DNA from: Strobilurus pachycystidiatus
Lineage: Eukaryota > Basidiomycota > Agaricomycetes > Agaricales > Physalacriaceae
Assembly: GCA_019915135.1 (NCBI GenBank)
Contig: JAHLMK010000016.1
Coordinates: 1,228,806-1,292,805, forward strand
Reading direction: 5' to 3'
DNA: 64,000 bases
Shown here: in pieces, positions 36,725-47,549 of the stretch
How positions within the stretch are numbered: the first letter of the stretch is position 1
Layout: each line of letters opens with the position of its first letter
The notes under the pieces: generated by a model
Seen by the model: the letters and a program-made list of their open reading frames with translations, nothing else
Told to the model about the DNA's origin: nothing
The model's database searches: none
Made by a program: the position numbers and the translations under genes

Positions 36725-38515
36725 GCCGCCTGTTCGCGTTGTGGTTTTGATTCCGTCTCTGCACAAACTCCCAAAATTCACACTCTGCCATCACCTTTCG
36801 CCGACGTTCTTGGGACTACGCTTTCTTTCGACAACCCTACAGCCGCCACCAAAGACCGTGTCGGTTCGTTTCTTTCAGAGATAAAGACCTCTCTCAGGGA
36901 ATTCGATGCCGACCTATTACGTCTCGTAGACGCTTTCCGTGCCGCAAAAGAAGAACGCAAAGCACTCCAAGAGTTTCATGATGTCCATGCTTCCCTTCTT
37001 CCTCCCATCCACTCCCTGCCAGACGATGTCCTTTTCGAAATATTCTATCACACCAATGTCATCAAACCGTACGACGTATACAACCCCAGACATGGTCCGT
37101 GGCTGCTAGGGAAGATTTGTCGTCGCTGGCGGCATCTCGTCTTGTCTTCGCCATACATGTGGTCCTCGTTCTTCGTTGACCTGTCATACAATCGTCCTCG
37201 TCCCCGTGTCGGTGCAACGTTCTTCCTCCAGGAGGCATTTGCGCGGTCAAACCCCCTTCCAGTCGACTTGCGTATCAATCCATTACCGTGGTCCCTCGAC
37301 AATGACTATTCTCGCGAATTTCTCCGTATCCTCATGAATCACAGCGAGCGTTGGCGGAAAGTGCGGTTGGTCGGGGCCGATACCCAAGAATTTGACAACC
37401 TTGCTGCAGTGAGAGCGCCAGTGGCAGGCATCTTCGCGTCGTTGTCGACGTTGCATCTCTCTCTCCAGGATGAGAACCCGTTCCAACCTGAAGACGGACC
37501 GGCACCGCATGCCTTCGTGCAGCGGGTTCTCCCATACTTCCGACAATCCCCCAACCTCCGTTCCCTGACTCTCAGTGGCCTTCCCGATCCCGAGGCTGAC
37601 ATGGATCCAGCGAGGGTTGATTTTCCCTGGGCACAGCTCAAACATCTAAGATACATTTCTGCCTTCAGTCCATCACTGTTCACAACCAATCTGGACCGCA
37701 AGTTCTTGCTTGCATGTCCGAATCTCGAATCGTTCTCCACGTCAAGTATCGCTAGCTTGCCGGTGAATGTACCGGTCATCACGCATCCGCAGCTGCAGAA
37801 GCTCAGTCTATCCGCGACCAGTCTTCTTAGGACCGTAGAAGTCCCGTCCTTGAGGAAGTTGTCTTCCCAATGGGGTGACTTGTTCTTTCCGGGAAACAAT
37901 GGTGATTCGAAGGACTTTCCTAGCCTCATCCAAGAGGTTGTTTGGCATGCAGCAAACTATGGTGGTAGTACTGCAGAACCCCGCTCTGACCTCTTCCACC
38001 TTCTTTCTTCAGTTACTCGCCTTCAGGTGGACGCCAAGAATGTCACGGAAACTTTTCTCGAGCAGTTCATCGCGACTCCAGAGAGCAGTACAATGCCTCT
38101 GTTGACGTCTTTCAGTGTCAGCGGACTTGAGGGGTACGAGGAAGCGATAGCTGGCGCTCTTACGAGCATCGTGGAATCCCGCTGGAGTAGTGCATCGGAG
38201 ACGCGAGTTTCTCGACTCGCTGATGTGCACATCGATTTATATGCCCCAAGCCCTCGTCTCATGCGGCCTTGGAGATTTTATCACCAAACAAGACGTCCCC
38301 ACCGCGAACCGACTTCCCCGATGGATAAAACGTTGACTGACGCTGAGATGCTCATGGTCGAGAAATTGGCGATGTTCAAATCGGAAGGATTGAATGTCTC
38401 TGTCGAGTATCTGCATGGTGAGTCTTCTGTTGAACCGTCTCCGCAATATTTTCGCTGATGAGATCTTGCAGAATCGAGCGCCACTGGCGGGACCGAACGC
38501 ATCACTTACGTATAG
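36675..38515 (+). CDS. F-box protein, CxxCGF subfamily, copy 4
   Basis: Very close paralogue of copy 3, with the same CSRCGF start, F-box (IHSLPDDVLFEIFYHTNV), GPWLLGKICRRWRHL and Leu-rich C-terminus; differences are scattered substitutions and small indels (for example VAG inserted before IFASL). No in-frame ATG precedes CxxCGF, and an in-frame TAG is at 36683-36685. Inferred start: A at 36675, intron 36676-36722 (47 bp, donor gtaaca, branch ctgat, acceptor catag), TG at 36723. A terminal intron at 38418-38471 (donor gtgagt) gives ESSATGGTERITYV. The promoter is homologous to that of copy 3 for about 200 bp. Confidence 0.82.
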
Positions 38516-39054
38516 GTGATCACGATAATTGGATATGATATCAATCTAAGTACTTAGAATTTCATTGCTCGTTTCCATCTTTGTCCACGTCCTTCCTCAC
38601 TCTGTGTAACCGCTATGATATTTCGCTTACCATGCTATGCTTACGTATGATCTCGGACGACTATGTATACAACGGAACTCGAGTAGGATACTCACTTACA
38701 TTCTTACCACCACCCCATCTGCTACCTCTTGTATCTTTCGTCTCGCAATCCCACCCACCTGTCGTGCGAATAGCGAAGGACTGAGACCCCGCAAGATTGG
38801 GTTTTACACTCTGACGCTGTGGTCCGTAGCTCACCACCCGCAGACGACAGATGCCACATCACAGCTCGAAACATTTGGCATGATCAACCGTCGATTCCCG
38901 GAAAATGTATCTACGTTCGATGCTATTGACTAGATAGTACTCCACCAGGATCTGGATCGTTCAGAAACACGCAACGGTCTTCCACGAGACCGAATGCGAG
39001 TCTATAAGTATCCGCTTGCACTTGACTCTTCTCACACCTCCACAACTCGACAGG
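38516..39054. other. Intergenic, no gene seen
   Basis: 3' side of F-box gene 4. No coding signal. Confidence 0.55.
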
Positions 39055-40059
39055 ATGATGCCTGCTAAAGAGCTTGTACTCATTGTCGGTGAAATTGGGC
39101 GCTGCGTCACGAAGGGCCTCATTGAGGATGGGCATCTTGTAAGCCTCCGATGCAATGATCGCAAATGTTTAGCTGACGATGAATTAGCGAGTCACGATCC
39201 CCGTTCGCGCTAAGTCTGTTGACAAGCCCATCGTTCAAGAATTGAAGGCCGCTGGCGCGGAGATTCGTGTTGGGGCCATCACCGCGACGCCAGAGGGTTG
39301 CTGGAAGATGTGAACGTGTTCATATTGCTTGTCCTCCCCATGGTGGACCAGAAGCCTGTGTGTGCTTCCGGATGCTGCCAAGGTCGGCGTCGGGCGCGTT
39401 ATTCCGTCTGACTTTGGGCCTACCGCGCCGCCGGGTGCTATGGATATGCATGACTTGGTGAGTGCTCGTTGCGGTCGTTTGACTGTGGCAATGATGCTGA
39501 TGTTTTAATGGATACTCCGGGAATACGTCAAATCCCTTGGAGTAATTTATACGCCCATCGAGGTGGGCTGGTGGCTGACGGACATGCTGCCATATCCCCA
39601 TGCTACGAAGGAGACTGTGTACACGCCCAAGTTTCATATCGGCGATCGGAAGAGGAAGATTTTGTACAGCACCTTCAAGACGATTGGACGGTTTGTGGCG
39701 CGGGTTGTCAGGGATCCGAATAATCAGACTGACATTGTCTATGATGGAGAGGCTGATATTGATGAGGCTTGGGCTATTGCGGAGAAAGTCACTGGGAGAA
39801 CTTTTCGGATTATCCAAGGGTGAGGGGTACTTTGCTTCGAACAGGGTCTGTTGGCTCATTGGCGACTCGCAGCTTTCAGACGAGGTGATCCAACAGTGTA
39901 TATTGGCAGCGGCGATGGGCTGTCAAGGATCATTGGCCAGTAGTTTGAGAGTGTCTTCATCTGTATCCGGATTTCCCAGTCGTCAGCGAAAAGGATGCTC
40001 AGGATTTCTATGACAACCCGGCTATTCCTGATTATGACTTTACCGATGTACCGATGTAA
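39055..40059 (+). pseudogene. NmrA-like / isoflavone-reductase-like pseudogene
   Basis: Recognisable NmrA-like protein: MPAKELVLIVGEIGR, an intron, RVTIPVRAKSVDKPIVQELK, AAGAEIRVGAITATPEG, VFILLVLPMVDQKPV, KVGVGRVIPSDFGPTAPPG, EYVKSLGVIYTPIEVGWW, AWAIAEKVTGRTF, and a C-terminal block LYPDFPVVSEKDAQDFYDNP. The coding frame is broken at about 39297 (single-base shift in the run after TPEG), at about 39362 (an extra GT in GTGTGT) and again near 39940. The GxxGxxG loop is also shortened. Several disruptions make a functional gene unlikely, though sequencing errors are not excluded. Confidence 0.7.
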
Positions 40060-40579
40060 AGTTGTGGTGTTTGCAATTTCCTGGGAGCATCTGGACCGTG
40101 CGGAAGTTCTCTTCAGTAAGGTAGGATAAAGGCAGCTCAATGTGAGTATGAGAAGCAGGGGGCGGGTGAATGTAGGGAAATGTGATGTCTGATAGCCGAC
40201 TCGGAGTATTGGCGCGTATCATAAGAAGAGACGATTACCGACCATGGCACTCTGTCCACAGACCTTCACGTTCGACGCCTGTTCGACGCGTCTTGACGAG
40301 GACAAGGCTGGGGCCCTTGGCACGCCGATGATCCGCAAGCCCTTGTTGCCATTACATAATCGTCGGAGGAGCAGTGTGACGGGCTTGTGACTATCCTCAT
40401 TCCGCTCCCTCTGCTCCTCCCATCCTCTACCATAAAATACCCCCTTCTACCATAAGCTCTTCGAGAAAGGACAGCTCCGGAAAGCTTGAAAGGCGTCTCC
40501 ACTCCGAGTCACGACCACACCTTCCTCCTCCCAGTCCAGTGCGACATACTAATATCTCTCTAATTTCACACTCGCCACG
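40060..40579. other. Intergenic / promoter of the KRE9-like gene
   Basis: No gene seen. The last 150 bp include C/T-rich tracts before the ATG, typical of a fungal promoter. Confidence 0.5.
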
Positions 40580-41287
40580 ATGCTCTCGTTTCTTGTGCCC
40601 TCGCGTGGCCTTGCACGGTGTCTGGCGCTGAGCATGGCGGTGGCATCCGTCTCCGGTACGCTGCAGCACGTTGTCGCTGCGAAAACGGAGTGGTTGACCT
40701 GTCGTTCTATCCAGCATATTTCGTGGTGACCGAACCGACGGAGAAGACGCAGTGGCAGAACGGAAAGACGAATGTGATAGCATGGGAGAAGGGCGTCCTG
40801 GACGGCATAGACGCATTTGACCTGGAGATGACCCGCCTGAGCGAGGACGGCATTACATATATCGCGTCCACTAGTAAGTCTTGCGCTTCACCCTTGGGCC
40901 CAGCCTTTTCTTAACAATGCTCTGTGCACTCCAGTACCTGGGCTGAAGCACTCTACGACATCTCTGAACGTACACCTGGAAGACATCCCAGCAGGCGACG
41001 ACTACTTTCTCTTATTCCTCAACTCCAGCCACGGCGTGGCGTACGCATTATCACCACGCTTCACCATTCTCAATGCATCGGATACGGTGACGGCGACGGC
41101 GACGGCCACAGCGGACTCTGACGCAGCGACGGTCACGATAAGCGGCTCGCCGAATCCGACAAAAGACTTTGCCACAACATTCCCCGCGGTGTCGGGTGGG
41201 CTGAGGGTCATGATGGACGTACCGGTGCTGGGCATGGCAGCGACGGTTGCTGGGGTGGCACTCGGTGCGGTGTGGACGATGTGGTAG
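40580..41287 (+). CDS. Secreted GPI-type cell-wall protein, KRE9/KNH1-like
   Basis: Exon 1 encodes a signal peptide (MLSFLVPSRGLARCLALSMA ending ASVSA). After a 59 bp intron, exon 2 has the Kre9/Knh1-type N-terminal domain AYFVVTEPTEKTQW, KTNVIAWEKGVLDGIDAF-DLEMTRL. A second intron with acceptor ctccag leads to HLEDIPAGDDYFLLFLNSSH and FTILNASD. A Thr/Ser-rich stretch (TVTATATATADSDAATVTIS) precedes a hydrophobic C-terminal segment (VLGMAATVAGVALGAVWTMW), which fits a GPI-anchor signal. Family members are linked to beta-1,6-glucan assembly in yeast; the role here is inferred. Confidence 0.85.
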
Positions 41288-41529
41288 ACACGCGGGGATT
41301 CTTGACCGGTATGCATCGATTGTGATTTGGTTTGACATGGTTTCCTTATCTCTGTGATGCAGATGAACGTCAAAACTGGGCGACATAGGGATTGGACACT
41401 GTAGATTTCATGGATTGTAAACCTGTCACTCGCTTGGATAGACGTTCCCTCTTTAAGTTTATATATTTGTCGGTAGTGGTATACATATCTATGGGAGAAT
41501 TTCTTTTTTTAATTCCTACACTATATATA

Positions 41530-41955
41530 TCAGACAGGCGGCTTCACAATCCCTGCGCTGAGTTTGTAATACACGATTGAGGAATCATCTGCTGAGATGC
41601 CGAGGTATATTTCGGGTGGGTGTGAGAGCGCCTTGAAGGCGGTTTGAAGCCTGTCAGAAATGAGTATCTAGGGTGTTGGACAAAGATCAGTATGTATATA
41701 CCATGCGATTGATAGTGTCTCTGTCAGACCACAGGGAACGACGTGGACGAGTGTATCCGAGTCACTTTTTGGGCGTCGGCCTTTGACTGCCCCGCGCGGG
41801 AAATCCGCGCCGAGGTCGACTACTTGAACGTCTGTCCAGGACTGAGCGTAGAGGATATCGTTGTAGACCTGGAACAGCGACCCAGAGGTCTCGGGGTATT
41901 TGTTGATGAGCACGTCGAGCGCCTCGTTGGATGGATGGGTGTCTGGCGTTGACAT
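41530..41955 (-). CDS. tRNA-splicing endonuclease subunit SEN15
   Basis: Structural subunit of the tRNA-splicing endonuclease. Exon 1 (MSTPDTHPSNEALDVLIN onward) contains SLFQVYNDILYAQSWTDVQV, a GRRP turn and VHVVPCGLTETLSIAW. An intron (donor gtatat, acceptor ctgacag) joins to LQTAFKALSHPPEIYLGISA, DDSSIVYYKLSAGIVKPPV. This matches the Sen15 fold (YxDL.....W..V and a C-terminal strand block with IVYYKL). The small size, about 115 residues, is normal. An in-frame Met at 41994 would add 13 residues. Same strand as the prenyl synthase-like gene, about 100 bp downstream of it. Confidence 0.78.
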
Positions 41956-42060
41956 GATGGTGGTGGTCGTCCACGAAGAGATGGTCATTCCCAAAATGGA
42001 CGTAGCTACATGTATAGTTCAAGTTGAGTGGTAAAAAGTCTAATGGTTACAGTATGTAGT

Positions 42061-43205
42061 CTATGGTGTCCGTGGTCGGTGCGAGTCGACCATATTGTCG
42101 ACGAATACTTGGAGTGTATCTCGAACGTCTGTCTCTGGGAGGTAATGGAGCAATTCGCCCGCCTGCCGCGAATATGCGTGTGCGACCTCCCAGCACCGCG
42201 GGTTTCCCTCTGCTGCGTATTCTGCCAGCTGTTGAGGGCATTTAGCATGTGTAGATGGAACAGGAATGGCAGGTAGCTTACCTGCATGGCCATCCCGAAA
42301 TTTCGCCCAAACGCGTACGCGACATCCTGCATCGGCTGTGACCCACCAGCAAGAAGGACGGCGGCGCGCGTGCCCTTGGCGACAAGGCTGCCGGTTTTGA
42401 GGTACGCGTTCTTGAGATACTCGTCCCACGCGTCGGAGGCGACAACACGTCCCTCGGAGAGGTTGGAGATGACGCTGGCGATGAGCTCGACGACGTGGTT
42501 GGAGCCCAGGCGGGAGAGCGCGGCGCTTGCGCGACCAAGGAGGAAGTCGCCACCGAGGATGGAGAGCTTGTTGGAGGCGTCGGACGGGGAGAGCGTGACT
42601 TGGTCGTGCAGGAGCGAGGCGACGTGGATCATCTCAACGATCTGCGCGAGGCGCAGCTGCGTCGGGAGCAGCGAGCATGGGGGCGCGGTGGTTTTATGCA
42701 CGGATGTGAATGATGGGGGCGGGGATGGAATGCGCAGGGCAAAGACTGAGTCGAAGGACTCTGCGTGGTCGGGCATGTTGTGGTTCCAGTAGGGAAGGAC
42801 GTCCGCGCGTGTGAGCGGCTGGTCTAGCTCCTGCGCGTCCTCGGCGACGGCCGCCCACGACGCCGCCTGCCAGCCTGCGCCCGACGTGTTGGTGGCTTTG
42901 GCGAAGAGCAGGATGGCGCCGGAGCGCACGAGGTGAGATGGGTCGTTGAAGTAGTACCGGGCAAGGTCCTGCAGCCCGGGATGCGCCGACCCAAGTAGCG
43001 TGAGTAGATTGGTGCGCAGCGTCGCTAGCTCGGGCCCAAGCACGACGTGTGCGTCCACTGGCCGGCGGGAGAGCAGTATGGGCGGAGGCGGGAGTGGACG
43101 GTCGGCAGTGTCAGCAATTTTTTGTGCGTGCACGCTCTGTCGGCGGCATTGCGACGGCGGGAAATGTGGGAGCACAAGTCGTCTATGAGCGGCCCATCGT
43201 TGCAT
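42061..43205 (-). CDS. Prenyl diphosphate synthase-like subunit lacking the Asp-rich motifs (Dlp1/PDSS2-like)
   Basis: Trans-prenyltransferase fold: LLGSAHPGLQDLARYYFND, HLVRSGAILLFAKATNTSG, LRLAQIVEMIHVASLLHDQV, NKLSILGGDFLLGRASAALS, NAYLKTGSLVAKGTRAAVLL, DVAYAFGRNFGMAMQ. A short intron then joins to LAEYAAEGNPRCWEVAHAYS and LPETDVRDTLQVFVDNM. The first aspartate motif (usual LLHDDVID) reads LLHDQVTL, the following RRG is missing, and the second aspartate motif region is absent. Known regulatory subunits (S. pombe Dlp1, human PDSS2) of the heteromeric ubiquinone side-chain synthase also lack these motifs, so this is likely that partner rather than a catalytic Coq1. The Arg/Pro-rich N-terminus suggests mitochondrial targeting. 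Confidence 0.75.
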
Positions 43206-43276
43206 GCTCTTTCGACGTCGTCGCCGAGGTCGTCACCGTGGGCGTCAAGTCGGAGGTAACAAAATCGCTTCGACGT

Positions 43277-43318
43277 CACTGGGACGCATTTGGACATAAC
43301 CTCTCAACGTTCTCAACG
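43277..43318 (+). repeat. Short dispersed repeat, copy A
   Basis: CACTGGGACGCATTTGGACA followed by taacctctcaacg, matched at 49477-49513 with about four differences. Outside any gene; origin unknown. Confidence 0.6.
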
Positions 43319-43500
43319 GTGATAAACAGTCTCACTCGAGGACGTTACTTACCGTGCCACATAGTGTACCCACATACTTGGCTCATTTCAGTCTCACTCT
43401 CTAAATGTGAAAAGACTAACAAGTTCGATCGAGTTCCTCATTCAATCTGGACTAAGTAAGTACTTCTCGTACTGGAATTGACTAATTGATTGTGAAATCT

Positions 43501-45714
43501 CTAGGATAACGAGGGCCTATCTGTGCCAATTAGCTCGACGCCATTGTGATCATCAAGGCCCTCATCCTCCACGCTGTCCCGAATGCGCTCTAAGTCAACA
43601 AAGTGATCGCGGAGATACGCCACGAGTCCACGCTCTGATTCACCTTCGGACAGAATACGAGGATACTGATGAAGACAAACAGCCTGGAATTTATGGATAA
43701 GACCAAACGTGGAAAGCGGTTTGACGTCTGTGTGACATAGACAGGTCAGCTTTAGCTTGCTCTGGTTGAAAGTTTACGGACTGAACAGTATCAAGAGCAG
43801 GCTCGTTCCAAACACCAGCGCGAATAGACCATTGAGCGAAGTCCAAAATCCTCCAACGGCGGCAAGTCCAATCCAGACGGACTTCTCTCTGTAATCCGAC
43901 AGAAACTTCCAATCGGAGTAGTCTGTTTGCATGAATAGGCGCAGTGTAGCGGTGTTGTTTGCCCGAGGAACAATCGGTGATGGATCATCCATTAGTAAAG
44001 GGACTTGGCCAATGAAAAAGTTTGTTGTCTGAGAGTTGCAGTTAGCACTGCAGGTAAAATCAAGAAAAAAAACAGCTGACATCACTGAATATCCCAAGAA
44101 ATGCGGGGTTCGCGTTTTGAAACTGCTGTCGAACCTCCAGAGCCACGGGTCCCAGAAGATGAACGTCGGGAAGAAGAGGAATTGGCGACGTATTGGACAA
44201 GACTGCCTGAACATCGGCAGTGAATCCAACGACAATGGATACCGCACTCCCTCTTGCGTTGACGAGAGAGTTTGAGTCCATACCTACTGCAGTGAAGTTG
44301 ATCGTGATGAGGAGATCCGGCCAAAGATCAGCCGAAGGGAGACGGAGGAGGTCTGGTGCTACTAATTATATGTGCATTCGAGTCAGCTTTTGTCCATTCA
44401 CAAGAACAATAGAGACTCACGAATGTCCGTCCTTGTATCACTCTGATTTCCGGTAAGCCTGTCAGGACATTCCACTTGTATAACGGTAATCCATGGATAT
44501 AGTGCAGAGTGGCGGATGTAGACACTCTCCGGACCAAGGAACAGATGTCCAGGTACGTGGTTGCATGGTGGCTGTGGCCCTAAGAATATATCACCCAGTC
44601 TATATCCGAGTCGTACAAGCAGCACTTGATTGACCATACCATTTCGGTTCCACATTGGTCTAACATCAACGGCATCATGAAATGACGAGCTATTGAATGG
44701 TCCAGATATCTCATCAGGTTGTACGAACTGCAGAAATTACAGGTACGTGAGTTGCATCGCTCACAGGACCAAAAAGGACTGACTGCAAAAATCTTCCAGC
44801 CAATGTGAGGGTTCATCGCGAAATCGACTTGGAAGTCGTTCGACCTGAACAATTTCGAAGGTATGCGTCCGTTCTCCCGCACAGGGTCCAATATCACCTT
44901 TGTGACGAAGAACATGAGCAGGCCACCGATGGCTCCCAGTGCGAATAGTGCGCGTAGGATGACAATCATATTCGGTTCGTCCCTGCCAAATGAAGTCAGT
45001 GATCGTGCATCACCAATACCAGTGTCTTTGTACTCGCTCACCGAAAGATAGCCCGCCAAGCTGACGCTCCTACGATAATTGAAGTCCCACTACTCCGTTC
45101 AGTACCGCTACCTTCAGCTAAGAAATCAAATGGCCGCCAAGCGGCCGTAACATTTCCACCGTAGAGCAGGCGTGTCAAGACAATGGTGCGAATGAGGAAA
45201 AGGAGCATCAACGACGCTGTCTGTATGTAGATTGCCTCGGCGAGTGCCATAAAGGCAGTCAGATCATATCCGGTTACCGTCCACGTCCAAGGGCGAACAA
45301 AGAGCGCCACTGTATTAGATGTCACTATGCGCTCATTTAGAGTGGAGAGGGTAGCTTACAAACGACAGCTTCAGCGGTAATTGCAGCCATGTCGAGGGCG
45401 GTTGAGACGAACGGGACGTGAAACGGACTGGTCAAGTCCAGGGCATGTAAGAAGACTCGGAGGGAAAGCATACAACTGAACTCAGTAGCATACCTAAGCA
45501 GATGGTGAATCATCACCTCCAAGGAAAAGAGCACGACAATCAATTTATCCCGCAACTTGACCTCCTCGGAGGCGCCGAGCCCAGGAGCGGTGACGATGCA
45601 GCAGAACGACGAAATCAACAGGGCGCGCAAGACGTAGACACGCAGATTGGTATTGAGAAGCAGCTTGATAGGCAAGGAGCAGGGAGTAACCGTTGGCAGT
45701 GGCTTGGGGGGCAT
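43501..45714 (-). CDS. Multi-pass membrane protein, fungal family of unknown function
   Basis: Spliced from several exons. The N-terminal half has at least four hydrophobic helices (VYVLRALLISSFCCIVTAPG; VALFVRPWTWTVTGYDLTAF; SLMLLFLIRTIVLTRLL; IVILRALFALGAIGGLLMFF). A long extramembrane region with Cys-rich segments follows. The most conserved block is ATLRLFMQTDYSDWKFLSDY with REKSVWIGLAAVGGFWTSLN and GLFALVFGTSLLLILF (a further helix pair), then LSTFGLIHKFQAVCLHQYPR and a C-terminal tail with LVAYLRDHFVDLERIRDSVE. Recognisable as a family of uncharacterised basidiomycete membrane proteins. Start at 45714 chosen at MPPKPLPTVTPC; an alternative overlapping frame begins at 45913. Confidence 0.72.
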
Positions 45715-47494
45715 CGTCAACAGCAACAGTGAACAGAGCTAAGAAGACAAGACCATGATATCGAGTTGTAGCGATCCTCAGGTTACGTATAGATTGTGTC
45801 GTACACAGGTAATTCGAGGTCAAGTCCAAGATATGATTGCTGAGTGGGTGACAGGACAGCACGCCACTGATCATTGAAGCTGCCCATGTCGCTGTGCGTT
45901 GCTGTGGCGTCAACTTCTAGTCTAAGTTACTGCGGCCAGATGACTTGTTTGTCGTGTCAGAGAGGACTTACTTTACGCACTTTCGGTTTGATGTTCCTTA
46001 GTAGTGCAGAATAAGGGTATGATGCGACGAGCCATCATTTATCCATGTCTGAAGGGCAACTTGAGCTGATCGTCGATGTGAAGAGTGAAATGAATTGGCG
46101 AGCTGGGCGGCCATCATCAACGTCGGGCCGATTTTCCGGGAGGCAATGCCTCCGCAGTTCGATTCAATCATTCATTCATTCATACTCGGCACGGACCAAT
46201 TACTGATCGCCGGACGCTAGAGTACAGAAGGGCACAAATACTGTATTACCTCCAACTTAACCACTTTATCTCCCAAGCAAGCCGAGCTCGCAGTCAACGC
46301 GCAAACGCTGGTGCTGTAGAACTTTGCCCAGTGTCATAAATGGCGAGACGGCAAGCCATCCCGATTCAGTGCAACCAAAGCCAATCCACCATTGATTGGG
46401 TATCTTGCACGCTTGTGCTGATTTAAGTTTTGTTGTGTGGTAATGAAATATCCAATGCCCCAACAATGCCCTGTAATTTTCTTTCCGCGTTGCGTCGAGG
46501 GCCGTATGTTGTATCGTGACGATCAGCGCCGTGAGGCCGAAATGATGGCGGCTTACTTCGGCCTCGTCCGGCGGACTGATCGAAACCTTAAAAACTAATC
46601 GGACAGAGGTTCGAGCGAAAAGAAGAAAAAAGGCAGGCGCTGGGAAGGCATTTGGCGTGGCCAATACATGTCCTGTACCAAGGGAGAAGGGAGAAATAAA
46701 GAGGTCCATGCTCTCTTCTGACTGGAACCGGGGACAAGAGCGCACACCACGTCGGCAGCTGTGTATGTATAGCATCACATGCAGAGACCAACGTCGGGAA
46801 CAGGACACCTAGGCTGGTGAATCGACGGTCAAGACGTCGGGACTGTCATCCGCAGTCTCGGCGCCTTACCGCTGTGTGTGGTTTTTGGGAGTGGGACGAG
46901 ATACTCAGTGCATTTGGATTTTGAGATGACCTGCCCGGGGGCTAGTCGGTGTGGAGGGCGCGGGGACGTGGAATCGACGAACAAGTTCCCAGGAGTGCAC
47001 AATGCCCAACTGGGAGCTTTTCGATGCGTGTTTTTGCGTGTCAGCGACGGTCATCGCGGTTTGGTTTTTTCGAGATGATGGTGGTTATACTCGATATGAT
47101 TATCATCGGCTTTTAGTAATATTACGGGTTTTCAATCGCAACCACACTCTCGCAGACACTGTCAGTGTCATGCTATTGTAGCTGCCATCTCTCACCTCTT
47201 GCTGCTTGTCCTCCTCTCATTTACACCCGTCTGGACCGGCAGCGACCAGCGCTAGCTTTATCCTTCCATAACGAAGTGGCGAAGGCACGCTATTGTTCTT
47301 TGGTTTCAAGTCCACGGTCTAATTGTCCTCAATAGCTCCATACGATAGGGAGTTGTGCTCTATCCGTCTCCCTCGGGCATTCTCGTATGTGGTGCAGCCC
47401 GAATCACGACGGATCATTTCACTGACGCTGCATTTCTCAAAGCTGACGCAGGATACACTGTCAACGAATCCATTAGTCCTCTACACAAGTAACA
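45715..47494. other. Long gene-free stretch
   Basis: About 1.8 kb. Contains a TTCA microsatellite near 46167. From about 47230 to 47494 it is homologous to the leader of F-box gene 6, so it is the promoter and untranslated leader of F-box gene 5. I see no gene in the first 1.5 kb. Confidence 0.55.
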
Positions 47495-47549
47495 GTATGT
47501 GCTCATTCTACTTGTCATCTTGAATTAATGTCACTCCTGCGAATCTCAG
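47495..47549 (+). other. 5' UTR intron ending immediately before the ATG of F-box gene 5
   Basis: 55 bp, donor gtatgt, acceptor ctcag, then ATG. The inverted paralogue has the same intron (55098-55150, donor gtacgt, acceptor gcag). Confidence 0.65.
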
